Shown: positions 16,583-25,970 of the stretch, one piece after another
Position numbering within the stretch: the stretch's first letter is position 1
How the letters are laid out: the number at the start of each line of letters is the position of its first letter
Assembly: GCA_002382755.1 (NCBI GenBank)
Contig: DFZT01000053.1
Span: forward strand, 1 to 61,443
Length of the DNA stretch: 61,443 nucleotides
Source of the DNA: Firmicutes bacterium UBA4049
Lineage (GTDB): Bacteria > Bacillota > Desulfotomaculia > Desulfotomaculales > Nap2-2B
Direction of reading: 5' to 3'
Notes under the pieces: model-generated
What the model was told of the DNA's origin: nothing
The model's database searches: none
Seen by the model: the letters and a program-made list of their open reading frames with translations, nothing else
Translations under genes and position numbers: made by a program

Positions 16583-17887
16583 ATGAAGCCTAAAAGAAGA
16601 TTAAAGCGCAAACGGAAGTTTTTCTTTTCGATCTTTTTGGTTCTTGTTCTTTTGGCGGGATGTTTTCTTGCAGCCAACGCATATTTATTCCAATTGCCGG
16701 GTATACCGACAAATTTGACTGATTTGAACAGCTCTCCCAAGTCTATGACAGTCCTTCTGCTTGGCGTTGACTCGCGGCCGGGAGAAACCATCGGAAGAAC
16801 GGATTCAATTATTGTCGCCCATGTGGATACCACGCAAAAAAGGCTCTCATTATTGTCGATACCCAGGGACACCAAAGTAGATATACCCCGGCACGGAACA
16901 GATAAAATAAACAGCGCCAACATATATGGAGGGCCGTCTTTGACAGCCGACGTTGTTTCCGATCTAATTGGAATGCCGGTCGAAAATTATACGCTTGTCA
17001 ATTGGGAAGGTTTTAAGGACATCGTGGATATCCTGGGAGGAATAAACATCGACGTCGAAAAACGAATGTACTATTACGACCGCGCCGACGGGCCGGAATA
17101 TGCAATCGACCTCCAGCCGGGCATGCAGCGTCTGGACGGAAAAAAAGCCCTACAGTACGTCCGCTACCGGAATGACGCCCTCGGGGATATTTCCAGAACA
17201 CAGCGCCAGTTAAAGTTCCTGACGGCGCTGGCCTATGAGACGATCAAACCGGAAACAATAATAAAACTGCCCAAACTGGCGCCTAAAGTAAACGAATGCA
17301 TGAAAACCAACCTGTCCGCAGGACAGCTTATTCAACTTGCATCAATGGCTAAAAAGCTTGACCAGCTGACAACAGCAACCCAGACATTACCGGGAAGTCT
17401 TTCGAACCAAAATGGGGCAAGTTACTGGGCCGTGGATTACGATCAGGCCAGGCAAGTAGCCAAAGCTCTTTTCGAAAACGGACAGGTTGTTTCTAATTTT
17501 ATCAAGGACAGCCAGGGAAATACCGGGGACAACAGTTCTTCCCAAACAACAATGGCATATCAGGGAAAGGATAACGCATTACCATCTCCAACGGCTGAAC
17601 AAAAAAAAGAACAGGACGGCAATGTTGACAACAACACGTCTGAAAACAGCGGCGGCGCTTCGGGATACTGGAGCAGAGATGGCTATTTCTATGCCTGGCC
17701 GGACGACTCTTCCGGCAACACGCCTGAAAACGAACCAGGCAGCAATACTGATCAGCAGAATCCCAATCAGCAGCAGGACTCCGGACTGCAAAACGGAGAG
17801 GATAATTCAAATCAAAATGATGGCGGAGATTCGGACGGAATAGAATTTATCCCGGTTCCAAACGACAGCGCGACAGGAAATATATAA
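16583..17887 (+). CDS. LytR-CpsA-Psr (LCP) cell-wall polymer transferase
   Basis: A cationic N-terminus and one membrane segment (about residues 12-32) anchor an extracellular LCP domain (about 50-270). It contains LLLGVDSRPGE, IGRTDSIIVAH, SIPRDTKVDIP, HGTDKINSA and RYRNDALGDISRTQRQ, which carry the acidic and arginine residues that bind the polyprenyl pyrophosphate. LCP enzymes attach wall teichoic acid or other polymers to peptidoglycan. The tail (about 330-434) is low-complexity, rich in N, Q, D, S and G, probably a wall-spanning or disordered segment. It follows tagA, whose product primes the polymer. Confidence 0.92.
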   Translation: MKPKRRLKRKRKFFFSIFLVLVLLAGCFLAANAYLFQLPGIPTNLTDLNSSPKSMTVLLLGVDSRPGETIGRTDSIIVAHVDTTQKRLSLLSIPRDTKVDIPRHGTDKINSANIYGGPSLTADVVSDLIGMPVENYTLVNWEGFKDIVDILGGINIDVEKRMYYYDRADGPEYAIDLQPGMQRLDGKKALQYVRYRNDALGDISRTQRQLKFLTALAYETIKPETIIKLPKLAPKVNECMKTNLSAGQLIQLASMAKKLDQLTTATQTLPGSLSNQNGASYWAVDYDQARQVAKALFENGQVVSNFIKDSQGNTGDNSSSQTTMAYQGKDNALPSPTAEQKKEQDGNVDNNTSENSGGASGYWSRDGYFYAWPDDSSGNTPENEPGSNTDQQNPNQQQDSGLQNGEDNSNQNDGGDSDGIEFIPVPNDSATGNI

Positions 17888-17906
17888 TGGAAAAGGGCAT
17901 CGGGTA

Positions 17907-19889
17907 GTGAAAAAAAGCTGGTACCAAAGACTGCTTGTCTTATTTCTGACGGCAGGCATAATCGCAGCCGGAATTGCCGCAATACAGCGTTACAGGGCTG
18001 AGGAAAGTTACCGGACAGTTGAAATGGCCATGCCTTATGACGACCTGCAGTCAATGGCCAGGCAGACTGGTAAAAGCATTCCTGAAGTAATGCGTGTTTT
18101 CCGGGAATCAGGCTTAACAACCGTTTTGTTTAAAGAGCCCGGAGCGGACGAACTAAGCAATTACGGTAATTTTGAAATCATGACCGGGCAGGAAGTTCTT
18201 GCCGTAAGCAGGCTGGGCGGGAAATCCCCGGGGAATGCTTTGAACACCGTCGGTAGCAATGAAATTAAACCCGATTATACCTATTTTTTTACAAACAAGA
18301 AGGACGAAGCCCTTCGACTTTTGGAACAGCTAAAGGTAAAGACCGGAAAAGTAAAACTGTACCAAAATAAGGATTACAACATCATCAGCACGAGCGCGGA
18401 TTACACCACCTTAAAAAACACGGGTCTTGGTTTCCCGGCCGAACCCTTGAGGGAAAGCGCACGCTGCGGTCTGCTTGCCGTTGTGCAGCTGCGCAACTGG
18501 CAGGGGGTCAACCAAAAGAGCATAACCGGCGTATTTAAACCCCTTAAAGATATTCCCAACCTTTCTGCAGTAGCCTTTAATGACCCCAGCGTACCGGGAT
18601 ATCCGGAGCAAATACCATACCTGGCAAAAGAGATAAGCTCACTGGGTGTGCCGGTAACTGAGATCGAATTTTTTGCCCAGAGGGGCCTGACAAAGCTCGC
18701 CATACTTCTTGACAAGCATCTTGTCCGGCTGCATACCGTAAAAATCGAGGAAATGCCCAAATATGAAACCGCCGACTTGAAAAGCCGCTTTGTTCTTGCG
18801 GCAAGCGAGCGCAACATAAGAATTCTGCTAATCCGCCCCCTTACCTATTACAAAACGGGCGACCCCCTTACCGAGAGCGCCTCTTTTATCTCTAATCTCA
18901 AGAAAGATCTTGAACAAAAAGACCTCAAAACAGGGAAAGCCTCTTCCCTGCCGCCAATAGCTGTTTCACGCTTCGGACTGTTGATTATGGGCCTTGGGGT
19001 TATCTCCGGGGGGCTGTTGCTGTTGGAACGATTAGCATATCGGATCAAATGGTGGGTTTTGGGGATAGCCGCAATTATAATTTATGCCGCTTTAATAATT
19101 ATCGCGCTGGACCCCGCCCGTAAACTGATGGCCTTTGCCGCTGTTGTAATTTTCCCCACCCTGTCCCTGCTAACATTTGTGAAGAGCCGCAGGTTATCGG
19201 TCTGGCAGAGTATAATCATGCTCGCAGTTACATCTTTATACTCTTTAATTGGAGCGCTGTTTACTGTCGGCCTGCTGTCCGATTCAGCCTATATTTTAAA
19301 AATAAATGCTTTCATGGGCGTTAAGGCGGCGGTTATTTTACCTTTGGCAATTATAGGACTTTTCTTTTTAATTTATTCAGGGCCTCCGCCTTCAAAGAAG
19401 GAACAGGAGGAAACAACCGGAAACAAGTTCCGGAGCAATTTAGTCAGTCTTTTAGACCGGCCCGTATTAATTAAATGGGCTCTTGCCGGCGCCGTGCTCC
19501 TGGCGGTTCTTGCCGTATATGTGATGCGCACGGGAAATGAAGTTGTTGTACCGCCATCAACACTTGAACTAAAATTCAGGGCGCTGCTGGACAATTTTCT
19601 GGGAGTGCGCCCGAGAACCAAAGAATTTCTACTGGGAACGCCTTTTTTGATGCTGCTTTTCTATACAGGATACAGGAACAATGCTTATCTTCCTTTTCTT
19701 ATACTGGGGGCTATCGGGCAAATTTCCATAGTCAACACTTTTGCCCACCTGCACACACCTCTTCTTGTTTCGCTGCTGCGGTTTTTTAATGGATTCTGGT
19801 CAGGAATTATTGTCGGGTTCGTTTTAATCCTGCTTCTGAACCTGGCCAGACGTTGGTATAAAGCTTATGAACACTGCAAAGACACTTAA
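17907..19889 (+). CDS. DUF5693 polytopic membrane protein
   Basis: The 660-residue protein has an N-terminal membrane anchor (about 8-27), a large outside domain (about 30-345) and about eight C-terminal membrane spans. This layout and the MPYDDLQSMARQTG start match DUF5693 proteins, usually encoded next to csaB in Firmicutes; the biochemical role is unknown. GTG at 17907 is the start with a weak ribosome site. Its end overlaps csaB by 23 bases, so the two are translationally coupled, and the context suggests export or pyruvylation of a wall polysaccharide. Confidence 0.85.
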   Translation: MKKSWYQRLLVLFLTAGIIAAGIAAIQRYRAEESYRTVEMAMPYDDLQSMARQTGKSIPEVMRVFRESGLTTVLFKEPGADELSNYGNFEIMTGQEVLAVSRLGGKSPGNALNTVGSNEIKPDYTYFFTNKKDEALRLLEQLKVKTGKVKLYQNKDYNIISTSADYTTLKNTGLGFPAEPLRESARCGLLAVVQLRNWQGVNQKSITGVFKPLKDIPNLSAVAFNDPSVPGYPEQIPYLAKEISSLGVPVTEIEFFAQRGLTKLAILLDKHLVRLHTVKIEEMPKYETADLKSRFVLAASERNIRILLIRPLTYYKTGDPLTESASFISNLKKDLEQKDLKTGKASSLPPIAVSRFGLLIMGLGVISGGLLLLERLAYRIKWWVLGIAAIIIYAALIIIALDPARKLMAFAAVVIFPTLSLLTFVKSRRLSVWQSIIMLAVTSLYSLIGALFTVGLLSDSAYILKINAFMGVKAAVILPLAIIGLFFLIYSGPPPSKKEQEETTGNKFRSNLVSLLDRPVLIKWALAGAVLLAVLAVYVMRTGNEVVVPPSTLELKFRALLDNFLGVRPRTKEFLLGTPFLMLLFYTGYRNNAYLPFLILGAIGQISIVNTFAHLHTPLLVSLLRFFNGFWSGIIVGFVLILLLNLARRWYKAYEHCKDT

Positions 19890-21027
19890 ACCGCGTTTAG
19901 TCATCTCAGGATATTACGGCTTTGACAATGCCGGTGATGAGGCAATTCTGCTCAGTCTGATCACCGCTTTCCGGGCCATCCGCCCTGAAGTTCAGTTAAC
20001 CGTATTATCCAACAATCCATTGAAGACAGCCAATCTATATAATGTCCGGGCATTAAACCGCTGGCAGCCGGGAGAGGTTTTTCGGGCATTAAAGGAAGCC
20101 GATCTGCTGATCAGCGGCGGTGGAAGCCTGTTGCAGGACGTTACCGGCCTAAAAAGCCTTGTTTATTATCTTGGAGTAGTCTGGTTAGCCCTCAAATTAA
20201 AAAAAACAGTTGTTTTCTGTGGACAGGGCGTCGGACCGGTTACCAGCGCAATTGGCCGCCGTTTGATGAAAAGCATTGCCGGCAGGGTTGACTTGATCAC
20301 GGTCCGGGATGAACAGTCCGCAAACGATTTGCTTGAAATGGGTATAACCTCGCCGCCCGTATACATTACAGCAGATCCGGTTTTCGCCCTCAAAAAAGAA
20401 GATTTCGGGTCCGAGCAGGAAAACAAGTTCCTTCAAAACCTACAACATGATGATCAGTATAAAAAAGATCAACCGGCGGTTGGTATATCCATAAGGGAAT
20501 GGCCTTTATTTAACGAAAAGGATCAGCTGGTTATGGCAAAACTGGCCGATCATTTATCTAATCTGGGGTGGCGTGTAATATTTCTGCCATTTCACTATCC
20601 GGGCGACTTTACTGCCTGCCTCAGGGTTAAGCAGTTAATGAAAGCCCCTGCGCAAATTATAGATAAAGTATTGACTGCCCGCGAGGCAGGCTCAATAATA
20701 TGTAGCCTCGATCTTTTAATCGGCATGCGCCTGCATTCTCTAATTTTAGCGGCGGTGACCGGAGTGCCTTTTTTAGGCATCTCCTATGATCCAAAAATAA
20801 AGCGCTTTTTAAACCAGCTTGGCCTTAATCCTGCCGGGGAAACCTCAAACCTTGAATATTCCAAATGCCTTTCGGCTGTAAATGAAATTATCAATAATCA
20901 GGACGACTTCAAGGTAAAGGTCCGGCGGGCGGTTGAAATTTTGCAGCCGAAAGCATTATTAAACACAAAGCTGGCTTTGGAATTGGCTGCCGCGAAACCA
21001 CCGTTTAAAGCCGGCCCGAACGCTTAA
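19867..21027 (+). CDS. csaB: Polysaccharide pyruvyl transferase CsaB
   Basis: The 386-residue protein shows the polysaccharide pyruvyl transferase fold: SGYYGFDNAGDEAIL, ISGGGSLLQDVTG, FCGQGVGPV and RLHSLILAAVTGVPFLGISYDPK. CsaB adds ketal-linked pyruvate from PEP to the secondary cell-wall polymer, creating the binding site for SLH-domain S-layer proteins. It overlaps the DUF5693 gene. No SLH protein is in the window, but the activity implies such proteins elsewhere. Confidence 0.93.
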   Translation: MNTAKTLKPRLVISGYYGFDNAGDEAILLSLITAFRAIRPEVQLTVLSNNPLKTANLYNVRALNRWQPGEVFRALKEADLLISGGGSLLQDVTGLKSLVYYLGVVWLALKLKKTVVFCGQGVGPVTSAIGRRLMKSIAGRVDLITVRDEQSANDLLEMGITSPPVYITADPVFALKKEDFGSEQENKFLQNLQHDDQYKKDQPAVGISIREWPLFNEKDQLVMAKLADHLSNLGWRVIFLPFHYPGDFTACLRVKQLMKAPAQIIDKVLTAREAGSIICSLDLLIGMRLHSLILAAVTGVPFLGISYDPKIKRFLNQLGLNPAGETSNLEYSKCLSAVNEIINNQDDFKVKVRRAVEILQPKALLNTKLALELAAAKPPFKAGPNA

Positions 21028-21039
21028 GGAGAGGTAAGA

Positions 21040-22611
21040 ATGGGGTCTGTAATTATTAAAATTTCGGCTGTTGCTTTATTGTTATGGTTTGTCCTTGGGG
21101 GTATAAATCTCAGCACCCTGGCTTCTACACAAGAACCTGCCGCGACAACAACACTATCCAAGGAGATACCGGCAATACCGCCCCAAATACAGCCAGGCGG
21201 AGAACTTATCCCCGGCGGTGTCAAGTCGTTTGCGGAATCATCTAAAAACGCGCGGGAAGTATCCCCCGGGGTTAATTATTATACTCTTGAGGGGCGGAAC
21301 TGGAAGCAAAAACCTCTTTACGGGTACGTCGTGGAAGTAGATCCCTCTTTGACTTTGATGGAACTTCGTGTGGCAACCGGCCAGGATACTCTGGGCAAGA
21401 GGGAAACTTTAAGTAAAATTGCCGCCAGGCACGGGGCTGTTGCTGCCGTAAACGCCGGCTTTTTTGACAGCAGTACAGGCTGGCCGCTGGGTCATCTTAT
21501 GCAGGACGGGCGCCTGTTGAATTCCTGGAATTTGTTGAGGACGTCGGTAGGATTCACTGACCAGAAAAAGACTGTTATCGGTTACTTTGAGCCTCATCTT
21601 ACAGCCCAACTGGGCGACACTGTCCTGAATATCGAAGGCGTCAATTATCCTGCCGCCGAGAACGAAATCATACTTTACACTCCCTTTTACGGCTCAGACG
21701 TCAAAATTCCGTCCGGCGGGATTGGTATAGTCATCGCCCCCGATGTCAACGGCATCCTGTCCATAAGCAGCATGACAACGGAAACTGCTGCAGTCCCCTC
21801 AAACGGCTATGTGCTTACCCTGCGGGACAATAAAAAGATTCTTATTGACAATCTGGCAACAGGTTCGGCTGCTAAAATTAAAATAGACTATGATCAGCAG
21901 TGGAAAGGCCTTAAACATCTGGTTACCGCCGGCCCGCTGCTGGTTGAAGACGGCCAGCCGGTTTTTGAAGCCACTTTTGAAGGATTCCGGGGAAGCATTC
22001 TTGAACCGGCTGCGCGAACGGCGGTCGGCATAAATAAAAAAGGCAAAATAATTCTGGCGGTTGTAGACGGCAAGAAGGACTGGAGCGCCGGCCTTACCCT
22101 GGAAGAACTTGCCTACCTGATGGCCGATTTAGGGTGCGTAAAAGCCAGCGCCCTGGATGGCGGAGGGTCCAGCGGCATGTGGGTAAAAGGGAACCTGGTC
22201 AGCGTCCTTACGGACAGTAATGAAAGGACGATTGCCAACGCGATCCTCGTTCTTTACCAGGTACCGGTATATTTAGATAACCAGAGGATTTTCTTTGACG
22301 TGCCGCCTTTGTTTGAAAACGGGCGTGTCCTTGTGCCGCTTAGGAAAATCTTCGATTCTTTGCAGGCGAAAATAAGCTGGGACCAGGATACTCAAACGGT
22401 TACGGCAGCAAGGGATAATAAAACTGTAGTCTTAACCGTCGGAAAACAAAAAGCGCTGATTGACGGAAAGGTTTATTCACTTGATGTCCCCGCCTGCATA
22501 AAAGACGGCAGAATAATGGTTCCCCTTCGCTTCGTCAGCAGTTCCCTTGGCGCAGATGTCAAATGGCGCAGCAAACCCCCCGGGGTTTTTATAACATCGA
22601 ATGCAGGGTGA
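21040..22611 (+). CDS. Phosphodiester glycosidase (NAGPA/DUF2233) with a stalk domain
   Basis: The 523-residue protein has a signal anchor (1-25) and a NAGPA domain (about 100-405) with AAVNAGFFD, WPLGHLMQDGRL, AARTAVGIN and ALDGGGSSGMWVKG. It ends in a copper-amine-oxidase N-terminal-like stalk domain (about 410-520: RVLVPLRKIFDSL, IMVPLRFVSSSLGADV). NAGPA enzymes hydrolyse sugar-1-phosphodiesters, and bacterial members trim teichoic acids or exopolysaccharides at the surface. The position just after csaB suggests it matures or recycles the same wall polymer. Its stop overlaps the next gene's upstream ATG. Confidence 0.9.
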   Translation: MGSVIIKISAVALLLWFVLGGINLSTLASTQEPAATTTLSKEIPAIPPQIQPGGELIPGGVKSFAESSKNAREVSPGVNYYTLEGRNWKQKPLYGYVVEVDPSLTLMELRVATGQDTLGKRETLSKIAARHGAVAAVNAGFFDSSTGWPLGHLMQDGRLLNSWNLLRTSVGFTDQKKTVIGYFEPHLTAQLGDTVLNIEGVNYPAAENEIILYTPFYGSDVKIPSGGIGIVIAPDVNGILSISSMTTETAAVPSNGYVLTLRDNKKILIDNLATGSAAKIKIDYDQQWKGLKHLVTAGPLLVEDGQPVFEATFEGFRGSILEPAARTAVGINKKGKIILAVVDGKKDWSAGLTLEELAYLMADLGCVKASALDGGGSSGMWVKGNLVSVLTDSNERTIANAILVLYQVPVYLDNQRIFFDVPPLFENGRVLVPLRKIFDSLQAKISWDQDTQTVTAARDNKTVVLTVGKQKALIDGKVYSLDVPACIKDGRIMVPLRFVSSSLGADVKWRSKPPGVFITSNAG

Positions 22612-22615
22612 TAAA

Positions 22616-23632
22616 ATGTTTAAATTTGTGACCGCAATTTCAAAACGTACAATCTTCTTTATCGTATTGGTCCTTTTTTGGGCGTCTTCAATCCCGGTCA
22701 ATGCTCAGGAAACGCCAAGTTTTTCAGTTGAGTTCGATTACAAGGATGAAATTACATATAACCATCCAAATTATGTGGAGCAGTTGCCCGATGGCAGTAT
22801 TCTTGCTTGCCGGGTCGGTTTTCGCGAACCGGCGGTTGTACAAATTACTCCCGCAGGGATAGAAACCGTTCTCTTTAAAGGAATTCAGGCCTCCTGCGCC
22901 AAACTGCTGCCTTCCGGAAACGTACTGATTGCTGACTCCGGAGCCCCGGGCAAGCCGTTTACACCCCGCGTTCTTGAAGTAACACCCAACGGTTCAATTG
23001 TCTGGGAATACAGCCTGCAGTCCCTTTCCAGTTCTCCTCGCTACGTTGAACGTTTGCAAAACGGCAATATTTTAATTACCCTTCCCCATAAAATCATTGA
23101 AATAGCCAAAGACAAACGGGTTGTATGGTCTTATGGCTGGGGACGGCCGGTAAAACCTGATACCCACGGATATCTTGCCGACCCTGTTCAAGTGACGCGG
23201 CTTGAAAATGGCAATACATTAATCGTCGATCGCGGCACAACCAACGGAACTGTTTTTGAAATAACACCGAAAAAAGATATCGTCTGGCAGTTCGGATCCT
23301 TTGCAGGCGCATGCCCCTACACTGCAGATAACACAGGCGAACAGGATGCGGCAAACGCAGCGGCCGAAAACCCGCCCCGTGTTTTTTGTCCCACGGGAGC
23401 CCTCCGCTTACCGGACGGAAACACCCTGATCGCGGACAGGGCCAATTTACTTTTGGTTAAAATTGACTCAACCGGCGCTATTCTTAAAAAAATGTCCTGG
23501 AAAGAAGGCATCTCCGGCCTGTCGGTGATGAACCAGTGGATGGTAAGGCCCCAAATTGATGACAGCGTAATTATCCCCTGCACACTGACAAGCTCGCGAT
23601 CTTTAATCAGGATCATCAAATTTAACAATTAG
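22616..23632 (+). CDS. Secreted beta-propeller protein (arylsulfotransferase/PQQ-like repeats)
   Basis: I choose the ATG at 22616 because AGGGTGAT precedes it; an ATG at 22601 is in frame but lacks a ribosome site. A signal peptide (about 1-30) is followed by repeated blades of the pattern LPDGSILACR, LPSGNVLIAD, LQNGNILITL, LENGNTLIVD and LPDGNTLIAD. This makes a six- or seven-bladed propeller like the arylsulfotransferase N-terminal repeats. The catalytic histidine of sulfotransferases is not apparent, so it is likely a binding or scaffold protein. It closes the envelope operon. Confidence 0.8.
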   Translation: MFKFVTAISKRTIFFIVLVLFWASSIPVNAQETPSFSVEFDYKDEITYNHPNYVEQLPDGSILACRVGFREPAVVQITPAGIETVLFKGIQASCAKLLPSGNVLIADSGAPGKPFTPRVLEVTPNGSIVWEYSLQSLSSSPRYVERLQNGNILITLPHKIIEIAKDKRVVWSYGWGRPVKPDTHGYLADPVQVTRLENGNTLIVDRGTTNGTVFEITPKKDIVWQFGSFAGACPYTADNTGEQDAANAAAENPPRVFCPTGALRLPDGNTLIADRANLLLVKIDSTGAILKKMSWKEGISGLSVMNQWMVRPQIDDSVIIPCTLTSSRSLIRIIKFNN

Positions 23633-23666
23633 GAAAACTCTGATTCGTAAAACCTGATCATGAGAC

Positions 23667-24782
23667 TTACTTTTCCAGCGCATAACCGAGGATACGCTGC
23701 AAAATATTAATTCTTTTTTTCTCTATGACTTCAAAATCCATCGCCTGTACATAGAAGCTCTCCAAATGGTCATGGACCCGTTTGGCCTCACTTAGATAGC
23801 CTACCGCCCGGTTGAACGCCGCTGTAAAACGCTGTCCGGCGCTGAAAAGCCGGTCCTTGCCGCCTTCCAACCTTGTTTGATGAAGGCAGCTATTCAGGTT
23901 TATTACATTTGTATTTATACCACTCACTGTTTCAGGCTTAAAACCGACTTCCTCCGCATTTTTGAGTACAGCGGACTTCGCTTCCGGGATAATCACAAGA
24001 TCTACTTTCTTAGGCTCAAAAGCGCAGTGGTAAACCTCTGTGTCCAGTCCCCTGAGCTGCGCTTCCCAGGCTATCTTTTCCACAAGAAAGGAGCGGCCGC
24101 TGCCAGGAAGCCCTGCAACCAGGTATATTTTTTCAATGCCATCCAGGAGGCTTTCTATAAAGTGCTTTACGCCGTCGGGAGTAATTGCGGAACAGAACAG
24201 ATGCCTTTTCAGAGAACTCTTCCCGCTGCCCCGTAAATCTCCCGTTATTTCACCAATTAAATCAAGTGTAATTTTGTTGACACTCAAAAAATCCATACAA
24301 GCAGTAACACAGCCTTCAGCGTCATCCCGGGCTAATTTAGCCTCCGCAAGCTGGGAGTATGCCGCAGGAAAAAGCTGTCCCAAAAGATTGCTGTCCTCCA
24401 AAATCTGTACCCTGCTTCCCCGAAGCTTTTCCTCATCCCAATATTCCCCCAGGTTAATAATCTCATCAACGGCTCCGGGATAACGGGGATCAACTACATG
24501 AGGGCTGGTTCCGTCAATCAGGGCAATCCCAAGCGCAGGAATAACAACACCGTCAAGCGAGCCATTGTCCGAGGAACAATGGTGGTGCTCAATATCATAG
24601 CCCCTTTCCGTCATCTCATCTCCGATCCTGCGCATGAAGGTGGATTTCCCCACACCCGGCCCTCCTTTTATTACAAAAACACGGGTTGCCCTTGTTAGAT
24701 CGATTATGTTTGAGTAATATGAAAAAAAGCCGACCGAAGTATTTCCTCCCGGAAATAAATGTTTTATTTTCCCTCTTCCCAA
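23667..24782 (-). CDS. Double P-loop ATPase of unknown function (PRK06851-like)
   Basis: Two Walker A motifs are present: GGPGVGKST (about residue 40) and GLPGSGRSF (about 215), in two tandem halves each followed by a strand ending in HHCSSD or YHCAFEPKK. This duplicated architecture matches an uncharacterised Firmicutes ATPase family. I set the start at TTG 24780-24782 (GRGKIKHLFPGGNT) because AAAGGGGGG lies just upstream; a longer frame from 24812 exists. Soluble, role unknown. It is convergent with the envelope operon, and a TATAAT at 24850-24855 on the minus strand may be its -10. Confidence 0.8.
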   Translation of the reverse strand: MGRGKIKHLFPGGNTSVGFFSYYSNIIDLTRATRVFVIKGGPGVGKSTFMRRIGDEMTERGYDIEHHHCSSDNGSLDGVVIPALGIALIDGTSPHVVDPRYPGAVDEIINLGEYWDEEKLRGSRVQILEDSNLLGQLFPAAYSQLAEAKLARDDAEGCVTACMDFLSVNKITLDLIGEITGDLRGSGKSSLKRHLFCSAITPDGVKHFIESLLDGIEKIYLVAGLPGSGRSFLVEKIAWEAQLRGLDTEVYHCAFEPKKVDLVIIPEAKSAVLKNAEEVGFKPETVSGINTNVINLNSCLHQTRLEGGKDRLFSAGQRFTAAFNRAVGYLSEAKRVHDHLESFYVQAMDFEVIEKKRINILQRILGYALEK

Positions 24783-25235
24783 CTTCCGACCCCCCTTTTT
24801 CCAATTAGTCAAGCTTGTTTTCTTAAATAAACATTCAAGGCATTGATATATTATACTTGGGGTAAAGCAGAAAATTCCTCTTAATGCAGTCTGTTCCGCC
24901 TGACAAATTATAAAGTCAAATCAATTACATCCTGGTCCTTGCCCGGAAGCCCTAAAAACTATAAACCTGAAATTCATCTTGCGCCTCCTCACAAGGAAAG
25001 GTAAAAAGGTTAACCAGCTTATACGCAGGTGCCCTTTTACGATTAAGATTATGCCTAAACTAGAAAATACCATAAACCGTCAGAATTAAATATGCAAGAA
25101 AACAGATTTTGGGTTACAATATAATTTGAAAAAAGGATACCGGCATATAAAAAAGGAGTGTATTATCGGAGGGTAAATCTGAAAGAAATCCTTTCATGAC
25201 ATTTTATGCCTCAGAAAGGGATGGCTATAAAAAAA
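24783..25235. other. Gap between the ATPase and the cyclophilin gene
   Basis: No gene is supported. It should contain two divergent promoters. I see a minus-strand TATAAT at 24850-24855 and a plus-strand TATAAT near 25119-25124 (within ACAATATAATTTG) but no good -35 boxes. Confidence 0.45.
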
Positions 25236-25970
25236 ATGAAAAAAAGATTTATTTTATCACTTATTTTACTTTTAATAATCTTACCCGGATGCGGCAAAAC
25301 ATCAAAACCCGAAGTTACCCAACCTATAGAGCAGGAATCAAAATCAAGTGAGGCAGGTGCAAATAACTCAATGAAACCAGACCAGTATCAGTTAGCCCCT
25401 CCCGAAAAAGGCGATATTATTGCAATTATTACAACTACTATGGGAGTCATAAAAGTTAAGTTTTTCCCCAAAGAGGCACCCAAAGCCGTAGAAAATTTCA
25501 CTAAGCTTGCAACATCAGGTTATTATAACGGCTTAACCTTCCACAGAATAATTAACAATTTTATGATCCAGGGCGGTGACCCGCTGGGAAACGGCACAGG
25601 AGGCCAGAGCATCTGGAAAAAACCTTTTGAAGATGAATTCAGCGATAACCTGCATAACTACAGGGGAGCGCTTTCCATGGCCAACAGCGGGCCCAATACA
25701 AATGGAAGCCAATTCTTTATCGTACAAAAAAATACGATTGAAGATAATCTCCAGCAATGGATGCGCCAGAACGGTTTTAATCAGGAACTCATTGACAGTT
25801 ACATAAATAACGGCGGAACGCCATGGCTTGACAACCATCATACTGTTTTTGGCCAGGTTTTTGAGGGAATTGATGTTGTTGATCAAATAGCCGCCGTTAA
25901 AACCGATGCTAATGGAAAATCAGCACAGGACATGAAAATTGTCAGAATTGACATCACAAAACAGGAGTAG
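25236..25970 (+). CDS. Cyclophilin-type peptidyl-prolyl isomerase lipoprotein
   Basis: The preferred start is ATG 25236 (MKKRFILS), which gives a compact lipoprotein signal ending in LPGC; earlier in-frame ATGs at 25206 and 25221 have poor spacing. After a linker, the cyclophilin domain (about 75-240) shows FHRIINNFMIQGGDP, GTGGQSIWKKPFEDEF, LSMANSGPNTNGSQFFI and HTVFGQV, with the catalytic arginine and glutamine. It would assist folding of exported proteins outside the membrane. Its 3' end overlaps the antisense end of the LysR gene. Confidence 0.93.
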   Translation: MKKRFILSLILLLIILPGCGKTSKPEVTQPIEQESKSSEAGANNSMKPDQYQLAPPEKGDIIAIITTTMGVIKVKFFPKEAPKAVENFTKLATSGYYNGLTFHRIINNFMIQGGDPLGNGTGGQSIWKKPFEDEFSDNLHNYRGALSMANSGPNTNGSQFFIVQKNTIEDNLQQWMRQNGFNQELIDSYINNGGTPWLDNHHTVFGQVFEGIDVVDQIAAVKTDANGKSAQDMKIVRIDITKQE

